In this document: piece after piece, positions 9,151-18,994 of the stretch
How the letters are laid out: every line of letters begins with the position of its first letter
How positions within the stretch are numbered: position 1 is the first letter of the stretch
NCBI GenBank assembly: GCA_021775955.1
Contig: JAJFGU010000022.1
Coordinates: 62,001 to 126,000 of the forward strand
Direction: 5' to 3'
Origin: Alphaproteobacteria bacterium
Lineage (GTDB): Bacteria > Pseudomonadota > Alphaproteobacteria > Micavibrionales > Micavibrionaceae
DNA: 64,000 nt
Notes under the pieces: model-generated
What the model was told of the DNA's origin: nothing
The model's input: the letters and a program-made list of their open reading frames with translations, nothing else
Databases searched by the model: none
Position numbers and translations under genes: made by a program

Positions 9151-10332
9151 TTATGCCGCCTTCTTGGGAGTTTCCTGCGTGTTACGGGAATGTCGCACAG
9201 ACAGGCCCCCACGCGCAATACCCGATCGCACCTGACGGCGGGTCAGCGCCAGAATGACACCCATCGAAAGCCCCATCGAAAGAATGGACGAGCCGCCATA
9301 GCTGATGAACGGCAGGGTCATGCCTTTGGCAGGCAGAAGATGAAGGCTGGAGCCCATATGCACCAAGGCCTGCAGCCCCAGCATCGAAAGCAGCCCGCCA
9401 ACGGCCAGCACCACGAACATATCGTCGCTGTCGGTCAGACGGTTAAAGCCGCGCAAAAGGATAAAGACGAACACCGCTATTAATATGAGCACAAAAAACA
9501 TGCCGAGCTCTTCCCCGGCCACAGCAAAAATAAAATCGGCATGGGCGTCGGGCAAATGCTGTTTTATGGTTCCCTGCCCCGGTCCGGTGCCGAACAACCC
9601 GCCACTTTCAAAAGCCTCCAGCGAGCGCTCAACCTGATAGCTATCGCCGCTGGAAGGATCAAGAAAGCGATCGACACGGCTCTGCACATGGTCAAAAGCG
9701 AAATAAGAAACAAGCAGAGCAACAATTCCCACCAGCACAAAACCAATCAAAAGTCGAAAGGGAAAACCGGCAAGAAAGATTTGCGCCGCCCAGATACATG
9801 TAACGACAAAAGTCATACCCAGATCGGGCTGTAGAAGCAGTAAAGTAACAACCAGAACATACAGTCCGGCGGTAATAGCGTTACCGGGAAAGTTCTCTTT
9901 GGTTTTTTGCAATGACATCAGCCAGGCGGCAACAATAGCAAAAGCCGGCTTCATAAATTCGCTGGGCTGGAGCGAAAAACCGAGCAGATGAATCCAGCGC
10001 TGCGCGCCCTTAATCTCCATACCGATCATAAGCACCACCACCAGAGCGATAATACAGCCGCCAAACAAAAGGCTGGATAGCCGCCATATCTCGCGGCGGC
10101 CAAGCATCGAAACTCCGATGATCAGACCCAGCGCAGGGACCAGCATCACCAGATGGCGCTTTAAGAAATGATAATTTCCAAGCCCCAGATGTTCGGCCAC
10201 AGGTGGGCTGGCCGTTGTAACCAGAACCACACCAAAGACGATCAGAACCAGGGCCGCGCCAAGCATAGGCCGATCTACCGTCCACCACCAACGGCCGAGG
10301 AATGATTGGTCTGTGCGGGAAAATAATTTCAT
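9151..10332 (-). CDS. ftsW: SEDS peptidoglycan polymerase FtsW
   Basis: Polytopic inner-membrane glycosyltransferase of the divisome, working with FtsI (PBP3). Of 393 residues, most form about ten hydrophobic helices. SEDS landmarks include RWIHLLGFSLQPSEFMKPA, LLLLQPDLGMTFVV, the periplasmic loop ending GTGPGQGTIKQHLPDAHADF and the C-terminal ALVHMGSSLHLLPAKGMTLPFISYGGSS. The gene shares 4 bp with the end of murD, and position murD-ftsW-murG is the canonical dcw order, which favours FtsW over RodA. Confidence 0.96.
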   Translation of the reverse strand: MKLFSRTDQSFLGRWWWTVDRPMLGAALVLIVFGVVLVTTASPPVAEHLGLGNYHFLKRHLVMLVPALGLIIGVSMLGRREIWRLSSLLFGGCIIALVVVLMIGMEIKGAQRWIHLLGFSLQPSEFMKPAFAIVAAWLMSLQKTKENFPGNAITAGLYVLVVTLLLLQPDLGMTFVVTCIWAAQIFLAGFPFRLLIGFVLVGIVALLVSYFAFDHVQSRVDRFLDPSSGDSYQVERSLEAFESGGLFGTGPGQGTIKQHLPDAHADFIFAVAGEELGMFFVLILIAVFVFILLRGFNRLTDSDDMFVVLAVGGLLSMLGLQALVHMGSSLHLLPAKGMTLPFISYGGSSILSMGLSMGVILALTRRQVRSGIARGGLSVRHSRNTQETPKKAA

Positions 10333-11771
10333 GCCGTCTCCTCCTCTTCCAGAGCGTCAACCAGAGAGGTGAAATAGTCGCCGCGCTGTTCAAAATTTTT
10401 AAACTGATCATAAGACGAACAAGCGGGCGACAATAAAACCGTCCCCGCGCCGCCGGGCTGGCCCCTCTCTCCCTGCGCCATCATGTGCGCCGCATCAACG
10501 GCCATATCAAGCGTACCGCTCAAGCTATAGGAAACGCCGTGTTTCTTAAACCACCGGGCGAAATCATCCATCGCCTCGCCAACTAAAAATACATGCCTGA
10601 CCCTGTCCATATAGGGATCGAGTCCCTCCAGCCCGCCTTCCTTAGTGCGGCCACCGGCAATCCAGTAGATATTACGATGACACTGCAACGCCTGAGCCGT
10701 CGATTCCGCATTGGTTGCTTTGGAGTCATTAATATAGGGCACTCCATTCATGACCCGTGTCAGGAATTGCCGGTGCGCCAGCCCAGGAAAAGATTTCATG
10801 GCTTCATAAATTTCTGTTGGCCCCAAACCAAACTGCCGCGCCACCGCATAAGCGGCAGCAGCGTTTTGATGATTATGCGCGCCTTTGATTTTCAGTTCGC
10901 TCAAATCCCCAACTTCGGTAGTTTTGCCCGAAGCCGTTTCATAAAGAACACCTTCCTCAACATGCACAGAGCCAATTTGAACCCCTTCCCCCCCCTCATT
11001 TTGAATTATGTAAAATTGAATAGAGAGAGAGACGGCACTCTGCTGACTCTCTGTTGGGGAAAGGCCAAGCACCCTTTCGCAAATCTCGCGGCAATATTCA
11101 TCATCAGCGCTGATAATGGCCGTTTGCGCGCCATCGAAAATGCGAGCCTTCACGGCTACATATTCTTCCATCGTGCCATGGCGATCGAGATGGTCCGGCG
11201 TAATATTGAGGAGCACAGCTATGTCCGGTGTAAATGTCGGACACAAATCAAGCTGGAACGAGGAAAGCTCGAGCACAAACACCCCGCTTTTCGGCGGCAT
11301 TTTCAAATCCAGCACCGGCGTGCCGATATTGCCACCCAGCGCCGCCTTCATACCACATGTTTTCAAAACATGATCAAGCAGCGCGGCTGTGGTTGATTTG
11401 CCGTTTGTGCCGGTGATGCCGATTGTGGTGCGCCCGTGATGACAGCGGTGCAAAACCTCAATATCACCGATAATTTCAATACCCGCATGATGCGCGGCAA
11501 CCACAACCGGATGCGGCTCCGGGTGATGCAGCGGTACCCCGGGCGCAAGCACAAGACAGGCGTAATCGGACAAGTCCTGCTCGGCCAGCGGTAAAATCTC
11601 CGCCCCCGCCTGAAGCGCGGCTTCCTGCGCGTCCGGATTGTCATCCCAGGCCGTGACTTTAACGCTGAGCGCACGCAGGGCTTTTACGGTAGCCAGGCCC
11701 GACACCCCCAGACCAAAAACCGCAACCGGTTTTCCATCGAGGGTTTTAACAAAAGGGGAGAGATCAATCAT
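10329..11771 (-). CDS. murD: UDP-N-acetylmuramoyl-L-alanine--D-glutamate ligase
   Basis: Cytosolic Mur ligase that adds D-Glu to UDP-MurNAc-L-Ala. The N-terminal domain has [12 protein letters not shown]; the ATPase P-loop [13 protein letters not shown] is at about 118-130; the central domain has LELSSFQLD and [16 protein letters not shown], typical of MurD. The C-terminal domain starts at [13 protein letters not shown] and ends with [21 protein letters not shown], a MurD hallmark. At 480 residues it is slightly longer than the E. coli enzyme. It overlaps mraY by 4 bp upstream and ftsW by 4 bp downstream. Confidence 0.97.
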   Translation of the reverse strand: MIDLSPFVKTLDGKPVAVFGLGVSGLATVKALRALSVKVTAWDDNPDAQEAALQAGAEILPLAEQDLSDYACLVLAPGVPLHHPEPHPVVVAAHHAGIEIIGDIEVLHRCHHGRTTIGITGTNGKSTTAALLDHVLKTCGMKAALGGNIGTPVLDLKMPPKSGVFVLELSSFQLDLCPTFTPDIAVLLNITPDHLDRHGTMEEYVAVKARIFDGAQTAIISADDEYCREICERVLGLSPTESQQSAVSLSIQFYIIQNEGGEGVQIGSVHVEEGVLYETASGKTTEVGDLSELKIKGAHNHQNAAAAYAVARQFGLGPTEIYEAMKSFPGLAHRQFLTRVMNGVPYINDSKATNAESTAQALQCHRNIYWIAGGRTKEGGLEGLDPYMDRVRHVFLVGEAMDDFARWFKKHGVSYSLSGTLDMAVDAAHMMAQGERGQPGGAGTVLLSPACSSYDQFKNFEQRGDYFTSLVDALEEEETA

Positions 11772-12853
11772 CGTAATTTCAGCGTGCTCAGCCCGATCAG
11801 CGCAAGAATAACCGCTATGATCCAGAAGCGGATCACAATGGTCGGCTCGGACCAGCCTTTTTTCTCAAAATGGTGATGCAAGGGCGCCATGGCAAAAACC
11901 CGTTTGCCTGTGAGCTTAAAAGACGCCACCTGCACAATCACAGATACGGTTTCGAGTACGAACAGCCCACCGATAATTGCCAGAACCAGTTCGTGCTTGG
12001 TAATAATCGCAATGGTTCCGAGCACCCCGCCCATTGCAAGCGAGCCGGTATCGCCCATAAAAATCATCGCTGGTGGCGCATTAAACCACAGAAATCCCAT
12101 CGCCCCACCGATCAGCGCGCCGCATAAAATCGCCAGCTCGCCGGTTCCCGGCACATAAGGGATTTGCAGATAGCCGGAAAAAACTTCATTGCCCACCAGA
12201 TAGCTGATCAGGCCGAAACAGGTCGCCGCAATCGCCACCGGCACAATCGCCAGACCGTCCAGGCCGTCCGTCAGATTAACTGCATTCGATGAGCCGATCA
12301 TCACCAGCAACGCCCAGGGAATAAAAAACCAGGACAAATGAACAAAGAAATCCTTAAAGAATGGAATGGCTACATGCGCATTGACGCTATCGGGAAGCGT
12401 TTCCATGATGCCGAGAGTCGCCACAACACCAATGATAAGTTGAAGGAACAGCTTCACCTTACCGGGCAGGCCTTTGGTGTTGCGTTTGGTTAGCTTTAGA
12501 TAATCATCGGCAAAACCAATCAGACCGTAGCCCCCCATCACCAACATCGCATACCAGATATATTTATTGGTCAGATCCGCCCAGAGCAGCGTGGAGACAC
12601 TGACCGAAGTTAAAATCAACAGACCGCCCATTGTCGGCGTTCCGGCCTTCTTAAAGTGCGTTTCCGGCCCGTCATCACGGATAGGCTGACCTTCTTTTTG
12701 TTTCTTTTTCAACCAGCGTATCATCGGCGGCGCGATAACAAAGCAAATGATCAACGCCGTCATAATCGCTCCGCCGGTGCGGAAGGTCAGATAGCGAAAC
12801 AGATTGAATATCTGAAAATCTTCCGCTAGCGGCCATAAAAAATTATAGAGCAT
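11768..12853 (-). CDS. mraY: Phospho-MurNAc-pentapeptide transferase
   Basis: Polytopic inner-membrane enzyme that transfers phospho-MurNAc-pentapeptide to undecaprenyl phosphate, making lipid I. Family motifs: [20 protein letters not shown] (catalytic Asp pair), [27 protein letters not shown] and the C-terminal [13 protein letters not shown]. The ATG at 12,853 is preferred because GGAAGAAG lies about 8 bases upstream and the protein then starts [13 protein letters not shown], the usual MraY beginning; an in-frame start at 12,919 would add a basic leader. The start lies inside the last codons of the upstream membrane-protein gene (11-bp overlap), so the two are likely coupled. Confidence 0.96.
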   Translation of the reverse strand: MLYNFLWPLAEDFQIFNLFRYLTFRTGGAIMTALIICFVIAPPMIRWLKKKQKEGQPIRDDGPETHFKKAGTPTMGGLLILTSVSVSTLLWADLTNKYIWYAMLVMGGYGLIGFADDYLKLTKRNTKGLPGKVKLFLQLIIGVVATLGIMETLPDSVNAHVAIPFFKDFFVHLSWFFIPWALLVMIGSSNAVNLTDGLDGLAIVPVAIAATCFGLISYLVGNEVFSGYLQIPYVPGTGELAILCGALIGGAMGFLWFNAPPAMIFMGDTGSLAMGGVLGTIAIITKHELVLAIIGGLFVLETVSVIVQVASFKLTGKRVFAMAPLHHHFEKKGWSEPTIVIRFWIIAVILALIGLSTLKLR

Positions 12854-13166
12854 CTTTGTCTTCTTCCTGCCCCGAATAAAAAGGTTCTTTTCTTTTTTTA
12901 AAGAGCGAAAAAATTGCAATTAAAGTAAAAACAACCAAAGCCGGATAAATCAGAAGAAGATCAACCCGAATGTTACATTCTCCCGAGCATAAAATTCTGT
13001 ATTTCATACCACTTTCATACAGACAATACCCAACCCATGTTGCCGTACATATCCCAAGCATTTTACTTTTTAAAAAACCTGACAGAGGAAACAGAAAGAG
13101 CGCTGGTATTAAAGCTAGAGAGGGAAACTCCATTAAAACTGACATTGTGGTATAAAAATAATCCAT
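12843..13166 (-). CDS. Small membrane protein between murF position and mraY
   Basis: A 107-residue protein I do not recognise. It has three or four hydrophobic stretches (about 8-32, 38-50 and 68-88), a pair of cysteines in [10 protein letters not shown] and a charged tail ending EEDKDAL. The tail codons overlap the mraY ribosome-binding site and start. Its DNA is much more AT-rich than the flanking genes. The ATG at 13,166 has only a weak upstream purine run. The orderly overlap with mraY argues for a real gene, but there is no homology clue to function. Confidence 0.6.
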   Translation of the reverse strand: MDYFYTTMSVLMEFPSLALIPALFLFPLSGFLKSKMLGICTATWVGYCLYESGMKYRILCSGECNIRVDLLLIYPALVVFTLIAIFSLFKKRKEPFYSGQEEDKDAL

Positions 13167-13174
13167 ACTTACAC

Positions 13175-14452
13175 TTACAAACCTTCTCTTTTTTCTTTCC
13201 GTCTAACCTTTAAACGCAACGCTTCAGCGATTGTTGCTTTTTCTGCTCTGGCCTGCTGCTCAAAGACGATAAAATCACCGGGCGAAAGAACCTCCGGCAC
13301 AATCTCCTCCAGCTTGGCTCTGGCATGTGTATTCCGGATCGCCGCATGTGCGTTTGTCACAGTCGAAAAGCTTTTGCATGTATAAACAAAATTGAGATTA
13401 GCGATTCTGCGCGGTATTGCCAAATCGTTCTTTTGCACAGCAGCGGCATTTACGGCCGGAAATGAAACATTATCGAGAATAGCCGTCTGGCACCCGGCCC
13501 CCAGATCAATCAGGTTTTGCACCCGGAACACAGCTTTCCCTGTACTTGCTCTTTTGACAGATTCAGAACCCTCAAAAAGAGAAACGGACGGCGCCGGGCC
13601 GCCGGGCTGCAAAAGATTGCCTTCCTGCCAAACATGAGCGGCCTGGCGAATATTGCGCCCGCATATCTTAACCGCCAGCAAAACCCCGGCAGCGGCCATG
13701 GCTTTGTGAATATCGCCGTCCATCACCATCGAGAGCTTATCGCCCAGAATATCAAGATACAGCCGCATACCGTTGGCTGCGCTTAAATGCTCCATCACCC
13801 GCGCATCAGCGCCGGTATGAATGCCAAAGCTATAGATGTTCTCAATCCCGTGGGCCTTGGCCCTGGCCACAACGTTGCAGTAATCCGAACAGTCCCGGCT
13901 CAGGATCACAGCACCGGTTTTCGGCATATTCTCAAAAAGGCGATCGCTGATCCCGCCTTTTGAATCGGTAATGATTGCAATGTCGGGCCGCACGGGCGGC
14001 GCCAAAGCAAACACACCAAAATCATAATCTTCGGGCATATTGGCCATACCAACAGATAAAATGCGCCCGCCGTCATGCATATGGCCAAGCGCACCGAAAG
14101 CCTGAGACACCATCTGCCGCATCTCAAGCCCCTGCACCGCCAGCACCATGGCATGGCTTCTGAACCGCGCCGCGCGGGCCAGGTCACGTAGAGCATCATA
14201 GGTGCTGGCCACTTTTAGCAGCGGCATATCGCATTTCAGATCATCGGGCACATGAGAAACGACAGCTGCAACAGCGCCTTTGCGCATTGCCATTTTCAAA
14301 TCTTCACCTTCGTAGGTCACAAACAAATCACCGGGCTTTATATCCTGCGCCCGCACACAGATGCCTGTGGCCATCCAGCTTTGTGTGCTGGTGCCCCCGG
14401 TGACAATTTCAGCCTCTCCCGATTCCCACAAAATGTCAGAACGACCAGCCAT
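13175..14452 (-). CDS. Degenerate MurF homologue (probable pseudoenzyme)
   Basis: Occupies the canonical murF slot between murE and mraY and keeps the MurF fold pattern, but not its active site. The N-terminal UDP-binding domain is recognisable (residues 1-100: TGGTST...WMATGICVRAQDIKPGDLFV and RKGAVAAVVS). Where the P-loop should be (about 103-113), the sequence is LAVQGLEMRQM, with no GKT. Later parts still track MurF (YDFGVFALAPPVRPDIAIIT, GAVILSRDCSDY, IENIYSFGIH), yet the MurF signature (D-[ED]-x-YNANP) is replaced by LDNVSFPAVNAAA. The frame is open over 425 codons with no stop, and it overlaps murE by 1 bp (TAATG), so it is under selection as a protein. A role as UDP-substrate binder, scaffold or regulator is inference; the active partner may be the membrane MurF-like protein at 2905-4506. 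Confidence 0.82.
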   Translation of the reverse strand: MAGRSDILWESGEAEIVTGGTSTQSWMATGICVRAQDIKPGDLFVTYEGEDLKMAMRKGAVAAVVSHVPDDLKCDMPLLKVASTYDALRDLARAARFRSHAMVLAVQGLEMRQMVSQAFGALGHMHDGGRILSVGMANMPEDYDFGVFALAPPVRPDIAIITDSKGGISDRLFENMPKTGAVILSRDCSDYCNVVARAKAHGIENIYSFGIHTGADARVMEHLSAANGMRLYLDILGDKLSMVMDGDIHKAMAAAGVLLAVKICGRNIRQAAHVWQEGNLLQPGGPAPSVSLFEGSESVKRASTGKAVFRVQNLIDLGAGCQTAILDNVSFPAVNAAAVQKNDLAIPRRIANLNFVYTCKSFSTVTNAHAAIRNTHARAKLEEIVPEVLSPGDFIVFEQQARAEKATIAEALRLKVRRKEKREGL

Positions 14453-15879
14453 TACACGCTTAACTCCCTTATTGCCGCAGTAACTTCTTCCACATCATCG
14501 AAAGGGTCCGTACGGTCTTTAAAAATTTGTCCCTGCTCATGGCCTTTACCGGCAACCACAAGCACATCACCTTGCTGTAAATCGGTAACCGCCTGATGGA
14601 TGGCTTCGCGCCGACCATCGATCTCTTTGGCCTCTGAAACACCTTCCATGATGTCTTTTCGAATTTGCGCCGGGCCTTCCGAGCGCGGATTGTCATCGGT
14701 AACAATCACAACATCTGCCGACTCCGCTGCTGCTTTGCCCATCAAGGGGCGCTTGCCCTTGTCGCGGTCGCCGCCACAACCGAACAGACAAACAAGATTG
14801 CCTTCCGTATGCGGGCGCAAAGCTTTTAAAACATGATCCAACGCATCCGGCGTATGAGCGTAATCGACATAAATCGCCGCCCCTTGCGGATGCCCTTCGA
14901 CGGGTTGCAGCCGCCCGGGTGCAGATTTAAGGTTTTCGAGCGCCTTGACCAGCTTTTCTGTTCTTTCTTTGTTGCCGGACTCTTCCGCAACCACAAGCCC
15001 GAGCGCGCACAGAGCATTCATCAACTGAAAATCGCCCGGCAGGGGAAAGTTCAGATCATAATTTTGCCCCATAATTTCAAGCTTAACGCTCTGACCATGA
15101 GAATGATGAATCAACGCAACAATCTTCAGGGCCTCGCCTTTTAAGCCGTAAGAAAGGATATTTTTGTTTTCTAAGGCAGAACGAAGTGAATCATATTCAT
15201 CAATATCAGCATTTAAGACCGCCACTCCTTTCTTTCCCAAAATATCCGCAAACAGCCGCCTCTTTGCCGCCAGATAACCCTCCATGCTCTCATGGTAATC
15301 GAGATGATCGCGGGAGAGGTTGGTGAAGCCCGCCGCCTTCACCCGCACACCATCGAGGCGATATTGATCAAGGCCGTGGCTGGATGCTTCCATCGCAACA
15401 TGGGTCACACCCGCCTTTGACAACGCTGCCAGTTCTTCATGCAGCGCCACCGGATCAGGTGTGGTGAGTGATCCATCATGATCCCTGCCTGCGCCGTGCA
15501 CACCCAACGTTCCCAAACTAGCCGCTTTAGCACCTATCGCCTCCCAGAGCTGCTGCGCAAAATGCACAACAGATGTTTTGCCGTTTGTGCCTGTAACAGC
15601 TGCGATATAATCCGGCTGAGCTCCATAAAATTCTGCCGCCACCAAAGAAAAACGGCGGCGCGGATTGTCATCGGTGATAAACGTTGCGCCTGACACCTCA
15701 ACACCTTCCGGCCCAAGAATGACGCTCGCACCGCTATTTATAGCGTCCTCTATATAGTCGCGACCATCGGCCTGCGTTCCCGGCAACGCGGCAAAGAGAT
15801 AACCTGGCCGCACCTTTCGGCTGTCCTGAGTCAGGCCCTTAAGGCTGCGTATGTCAAAACTCACATCACCCACCATCAC
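14452..15879 (-). CDS. murE: UDP-MurNAc-tripeptide synthetase (meso-DAP adding)
   Basis: Cytosolic Mur ligase that adds meso-diaminopimelate to UDP-MurNAc-L-Ala-D-Glu. The N-terminal domain has LTQDSRKVRPGYLFAALPG; the P-loop VTGTNGKTSVV is at 95-105; MEASSHGLDQYR and FTNLSRDHLDYHESME follow. The DNPR motif at 396-399 (TDDNPRSEGP) is the known determinant for meso-DAP rather than lysine. The C-terminal GKGHEQGQ is also typical. At 475 residues it is full length. The start overlaps the end of ftsI by 14 bp; a second Met codon follows directly at 15,876. Confidence 0.97.
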   Translation of the reverse strand: MMVGDVSFDIRSLKGLTQDSRKVRPGYLFAALPGTQADGRDYIEDAINSGASVILGPEGVEVSGATFITDDNPRRRFSLVAAEFYGAQPDYIAAVTGTNGKTSVVHFAQQLWEAIGAKAASLGTLGVHGAGRDHDGSLTTPDPVALHEELAALSKAGVTHVAMEASSHGLDQYRLDGVRVKAAGFTNLSRDHLDYHESMEGYLAAKRRLFADILGKKGVAVLNADIDEYDSLRSALENKNILSYGLKGEALKIVALIHHSHGQSVKLEIMGQNYDLNFPLPGDFQLMNALCALGLVVAEESGNKERTEKLVKALENLKSAPGRLQPVEGHPQGAAIYVDYAHTPDALDHVLKALRPHTEGNLVCLFGCGGDRDKGKRPLMGKAAAESADVVIVTDDNPRSEGPAQIRKDIMEGVSEAKEIDGRREAIHQAVTDLQQGDVLVVAGKGHEQGQIFKDRTDPFDDVEEVTAAIRELSV

Positions 15880-17569
15880 TGCTCACATATTTTTTGAGAG
15901 ATGCACTTATATCCTGTTCGGCATTTCGGCCTTTTGCAGGAATCCCTAATATCGCGCCCATCGACGAAATCACCCGCGCCACTGCCGGTGCCGCCACCCA
16001 GCCTCCGGTCGCATAACCAAAACTTTTCTTATTACCTTTTGGCTCATCAACCATGACCAGCACAGCATAGCGCGGAGCCTCCATCGGAAAAACACCGACA
16101 AAAGAAGAAATAAGGCGGTCGGTGTCATAGCCGCGCCCTCCAACTTTTTCCGCCGTTCCGGTTTTTCCGCCGACACTATAACCCGGCACATCGGCATTGG
16201 CCCCGGTTCCGTCCGTCACAACCAAACGAAGAAGCTTACGCATGGCAGTGGCCGTCTTTTGTGAAACAATACGAACCTCATCTTCGCTCTCACCAGAGCG
16301 GTCCGGCCCCACGACCAGTTTCGGCCTGACCAGAAACCCGCCATTGACGATAGTTGAAACACCAACTGCAAGCTGCAAAGGCGTGGTGGCAACGCCGTGG
16401 CCATAAGAGGCTGTCATCGTAGCAATCTCACCCCACGGCTCGGGCTGCATAGGCCTGCCGACCTCGCCGATCTCAATTTCCATGGACTCAAGCAGACCAA
16501 GATCGCGGTAAAAATCCCTGAGATTCTCTCCGCCCACCATCTGCCCCATCAGGGCAGAACCGATATTCGAAGAATGCATAAAGACTTCAGGAACAGTAAG
16601 AACTCGTTTTTGCGCATGATAATCATTGATGGTGAAACGACCAATTTTAATCGGCTCACGCGCATCAAAGGTCATACTCATCGGTGCATTTTGTGTCTCT
16701 AACAAAGCGGCCGTTGAGAATATTTTAAAAACAGAGCCGAGCTCATAAACGCCGAGACTAAAACGGTTAAACAAATTCTGATCACCGGCCTGCCCCGCCC
16801 CATGCGGGTCAAAATCGGGCAACGACACGCCGGCCAGAACTTCACCATTGGTCACATCAACAATAACCCCCGCCCCGCCCATGGCATCAAAATCAGTGAT
16901 GGCTTTTTGAATCTCCCGACGCAAAACATGCTGCAGACGAATATCAACGGTCAGCATCAATGGCTTCCCGTCGTTTAAAAAACGACCAAAACTTCGCTCC
17001 AGACCAGCAAGCCCCTGATTGTCAACACTGGTATAACCTATGAGATGGGAGATAAGGCTTCCTTGCGGATAGATGCGCTTGCTGTCCTGCTGAAAACCCA
17101 ACCCGGGCTGACCCAGCTCCAGCACGGCATATTGTTCGTCCGGCGTGACGTCACGACTGATCCAGACAAAGCGCTTGGCGCTTTGCAGCTTTTGCAAGAT
17201 ATCGCCGTAAGACAAATCCGGGAAAATTTTAACCAGCCCCTGCGCCGTATCGGCCGGATCAGCAATCAATTGCGGATCGGCATAAAGAGATGCCATTTTC
17301 AGCGTCGTTGCCAGTAACGTCCCGTTGCGATCAACAATATCAGCGCGAATAGCAGCGGCGGGGACAGCTTCACTCTGCGCAGAAACCGAGCGCTGATGAC
17401 CCAGATGCCCCTGCACAAAGGACAGGTCCACCACCCGGATCGCAACCACCGTATAAGCCAGAACGAACACCGCGCTCAACAAGGCCAGCCGCCCGCGCGC
17501 CTGATTCAAAGCAAAACTGCGCTCACCGATAATTTTCACAGGGTTTTTCCGCAGAAGGCTGAAAATCAT
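15866..17569 (-). CDS. ftsI: Division-specific transpeptidase FtsI (PBP3)
   Basis: Class B penicillin-binding protein that crosslinks septal peptidoglycan in the periplasm. One membrane anchor at about residues 27-48 is followed by the pedestal domain (IVDRNGTLLATTL) and the transpeptidase domain with all three active-site motifs: SVFK (279-282), SSN (333-335) and KTG (469-471). IYPQGSLISHLIGYT is also typical. At 567 residues the length is normal. It overlaps ftsL by 4 bp and murE by 14 bp. Confidence 0.97.
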   Translation of the reverse strand: MIFSLLRKNPVKIIGERSFALNQARGRLALLSAVFVLAYTVVAIRVVDLSFVQGHLGHQRSVSAQSEAVPAAAIRADIVDRNGTLLATTLKMASLYADPQLIADPADTAQGLVKIFPDLSYGDILQKLQSAKRFVWISRDVTPDEQYAVLELGQPGLGFQQDSKRIYPQGSLISHLIGYTSVDNQGLAGLERSFGRFLNDGKPLMLTVDIRLQHVLRREIQKAITDFDAMGGAGVIVDVTNGEVLAGVSLPDFDPHGAGQAGDQNLFNRFSLGVYELGSVFKIFSTAALLETQNAPMSMTFDAREPIKIGRFTINDYHAQKRVLTVPEVFMHSSNIGSALMGQMVGGENLRDFYRDLGLLESMEIEIGEVGRPMQPEPWGEIATMTASYGHGVATTPLQLAVGVSTIVNGGFLVRPKLVVGPDRSGESEDEVRIVSQKTATAMRKLLRLVVTDGTGANADVPGYSVGGKTGTAEKVGGRGYDTDRLISSFVGVFPMEAPRYAVLVMVDEPKGNKKSFGYATGGWVAAPAVARVISSMGAILGIPAKGRNAEQDISASLKKYVSSDGG

Positions 17570-18021
17570 TCGTGGCCCCTTTGTACTTTTTCCAGTAAGT
17601 CATCAAAACTTTTTCGTGGCGCGGAGGGCTTGGCGCGCGGCTTCATGACCACAGAACTTTCCGGCAGATGAGACGTCATGGAAACCGGCTGAATACCGCC
17701 CCGATAAGAGGGCTTTATGGATGGAAGCGCGGGAATGAAAGGGTCAGGCAGCGCCGCAGGGTCAGCCAACATTTGACCGGGCTGCGGCGGCAACAAATCC
17801 AGATATTGCCCTGCCAGAATTTCCAGCCTGTCGGGCCGGTTGAGATAAGCCCACTCCGCATGCAGCACGCGAATTTCATCTTGTTCGCGCTGCAACGCAT
17901 TTTTCAACTCTCGCAAATCCTCCTCAGCCAGTTCAACATTATGGCTGGTATGCAAAAGCATTCCGCCCGACAAACCGGCAATAAAAAGAACAACAATATA
18001 GCGAGACAAAAACTTTTTCAT
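17566..18021 (-). CDS. ftsL: Cell division protein FtsL
   Basis: Small bitopic divisome protein that bridges FtsQ/FtsB to FtsWI. The 151-residue product has a short cytoplasmic start, one membrane helix (about 6-24), then a coiled-coil stretch with the alphaproteobacterial FtsL pattern EIRVLHAEWAYLNRPDRLE and a proline-rich periplasmic tail. It shares 4 bp with both rsmH (upstream) and ftsI (downstream). Identification rests on this motif together with position. Confidence 0.93.
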   Translation of the reverse strand: MKKFLSRYIVVLFIAGLSGGMLLHTSHNVELAEEDLRELKNALQREQDEIRVLHAEWAYLNRPDRLEILAGQYLDLLPPQPGQMLADPAALPDPFIPALPSIKPSYRGGIQPVSMTSHLPESSVVMKPRAKPSAPRKSFDDLLEKVQRGHE

Positions 18022-18959
18022 GCAGCCGCCTCCACCCTAACAGCCGCGCGCAACCGCGCCGAGCGCGCACGCGGATTGCCTCGCACCTCTTCATCACCGG
18101 GCTTGAGCGCCTTACGATGAGCTAGAGAAAACACAGCCTCCCCGCTCTCTTCTTGCTGCTCGGGCATATGACGGGAGCCGCGCGGGGAAGAGCCGGAATG
18201 GCTACGCAGATAATCCTTCACCCGCCCATCTTCCAGCGAATGAAACGACACCACCACAAAACGCCCGCCGGGATTTAAAATTTTCTCTGCCGCTTCCAGC
18301 GCTTTTTCAAGTTCACCCAGCTCATCATTAACCTTGATCCGCAGCGCCTGAAAGGTCCGCGTCGCCTGATCTATCGGGTCGTTTGGAGATTTGCGCACAG
18401 CCGAGCGCACAATATCGGCCAGCGCACCCGTGGTTTCAATTTTCTTTTCGGCGCGGACCTCAATAATCTTTTTAGCTACATGGCGCGAAAAGCGCTCCTG
18501 CCCGTATTCATAAATCACATTCGCAAGGTCTTCTTCGCTATAGGTGTTGACAATATCGGCGGCCGTCTCTGTGTCTTCCGATCTGCCCATGCGCATGTCG
18601 AGCGGTGCATCATGACGAAACGAGAATCCACGCTCCGCCTCATCCAGCTGCATCGACGACACACCCAAATCCAGAACAAAGCCGTCAACCTTTTCAAACC
18701 CAGCTTCTTTCAACAAATCCCCGACATCACCGAAACATCCATGAATAAAGATCAGCCGGTCGCCGTAATGCTCTTTCAAAACATCTGCGCGCTGCCGGGC
18801 AGAATCATCACGATCAATGGCGACAACCGTACAATCAGCACTGTCGAGAATAGCTTTCGTATAGCCGCCAGCGCCGAACGTGCCATCGACATAAACCTCA
18901 CTATCCGCAGGCGACAAAGCCTCGAGAACCTCGCTCAGCATGACGGGCGCATGACTCAT
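18018..18959 (-). CDS. rsmH: 16S rRNA (cytosine(1402)-N(4))-methyltransferase
   Basis: SAM-dependent methyltransferase acting on C1402 of 16S rRNA (formerly mraW). The sequence begins SHAPVMLSEVLEAL and has the SAM loop VDGTFGAGGYT, then GFVLDLGVSSMQLDEAERGFSF, PLDMRMG and the C-terminal FVVVSFHSLEDGRVKDYL with NPRARSARLRA, all RsmH signatures. The ATG at 18,959 (313 residues) follows AAGG about 9 bases upstream; an in-frame start at 19,013 would add 18 non-conserved residues. It is the first gene of the leftward dcw run; mraZ, commonly just upstream, is missing. Confidence 0.96.
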   Translation of the reverse strand: MSHAPVMLSEVLEALSPADSEVYVDGTFGAGGYTKAILDSADCTVVAIDRDDSARQRADVLKEHYGDRLIFIHGCFGDVGDLLKEAGFEKVDGFVLDLGVSSMQLDEAERGFSFRHDAPLDMRMGRSEDTETAADIVNTYSEEDLANVIYEYGQERFSRHVAKKIIEVRAEKKIETTGALADIVRSAVRKSPNDPIDQATRTFQALRIKVNDELGELEKALEAAEKILNPGGRFVVVSFHSLEDGRVKDYLRSHSGSSPRGSRHMPEQQEESGEAVFSLAHRKALKPGDEEVRGNPRARSARLRAAVRVEAAA

Positions 18960-18994
18960 GATTTTGGACCTTGTAAATAAACCAGAAAGAGGGC

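Noticed and set aside
10593-11396. Plus-strand open frame (267 codons) opposite murD
   Set aside because: It lies fully within murD, which has all family motifs; no independent evidence.
13175-14452. Reading the degenerate MurF as a pseudogene
   Set aside because: The frame is intact over 425 codons, is coupled to murE, and keeps fold-level similarity throughout; it looks like a maintained pseudoenzyme, not decay.
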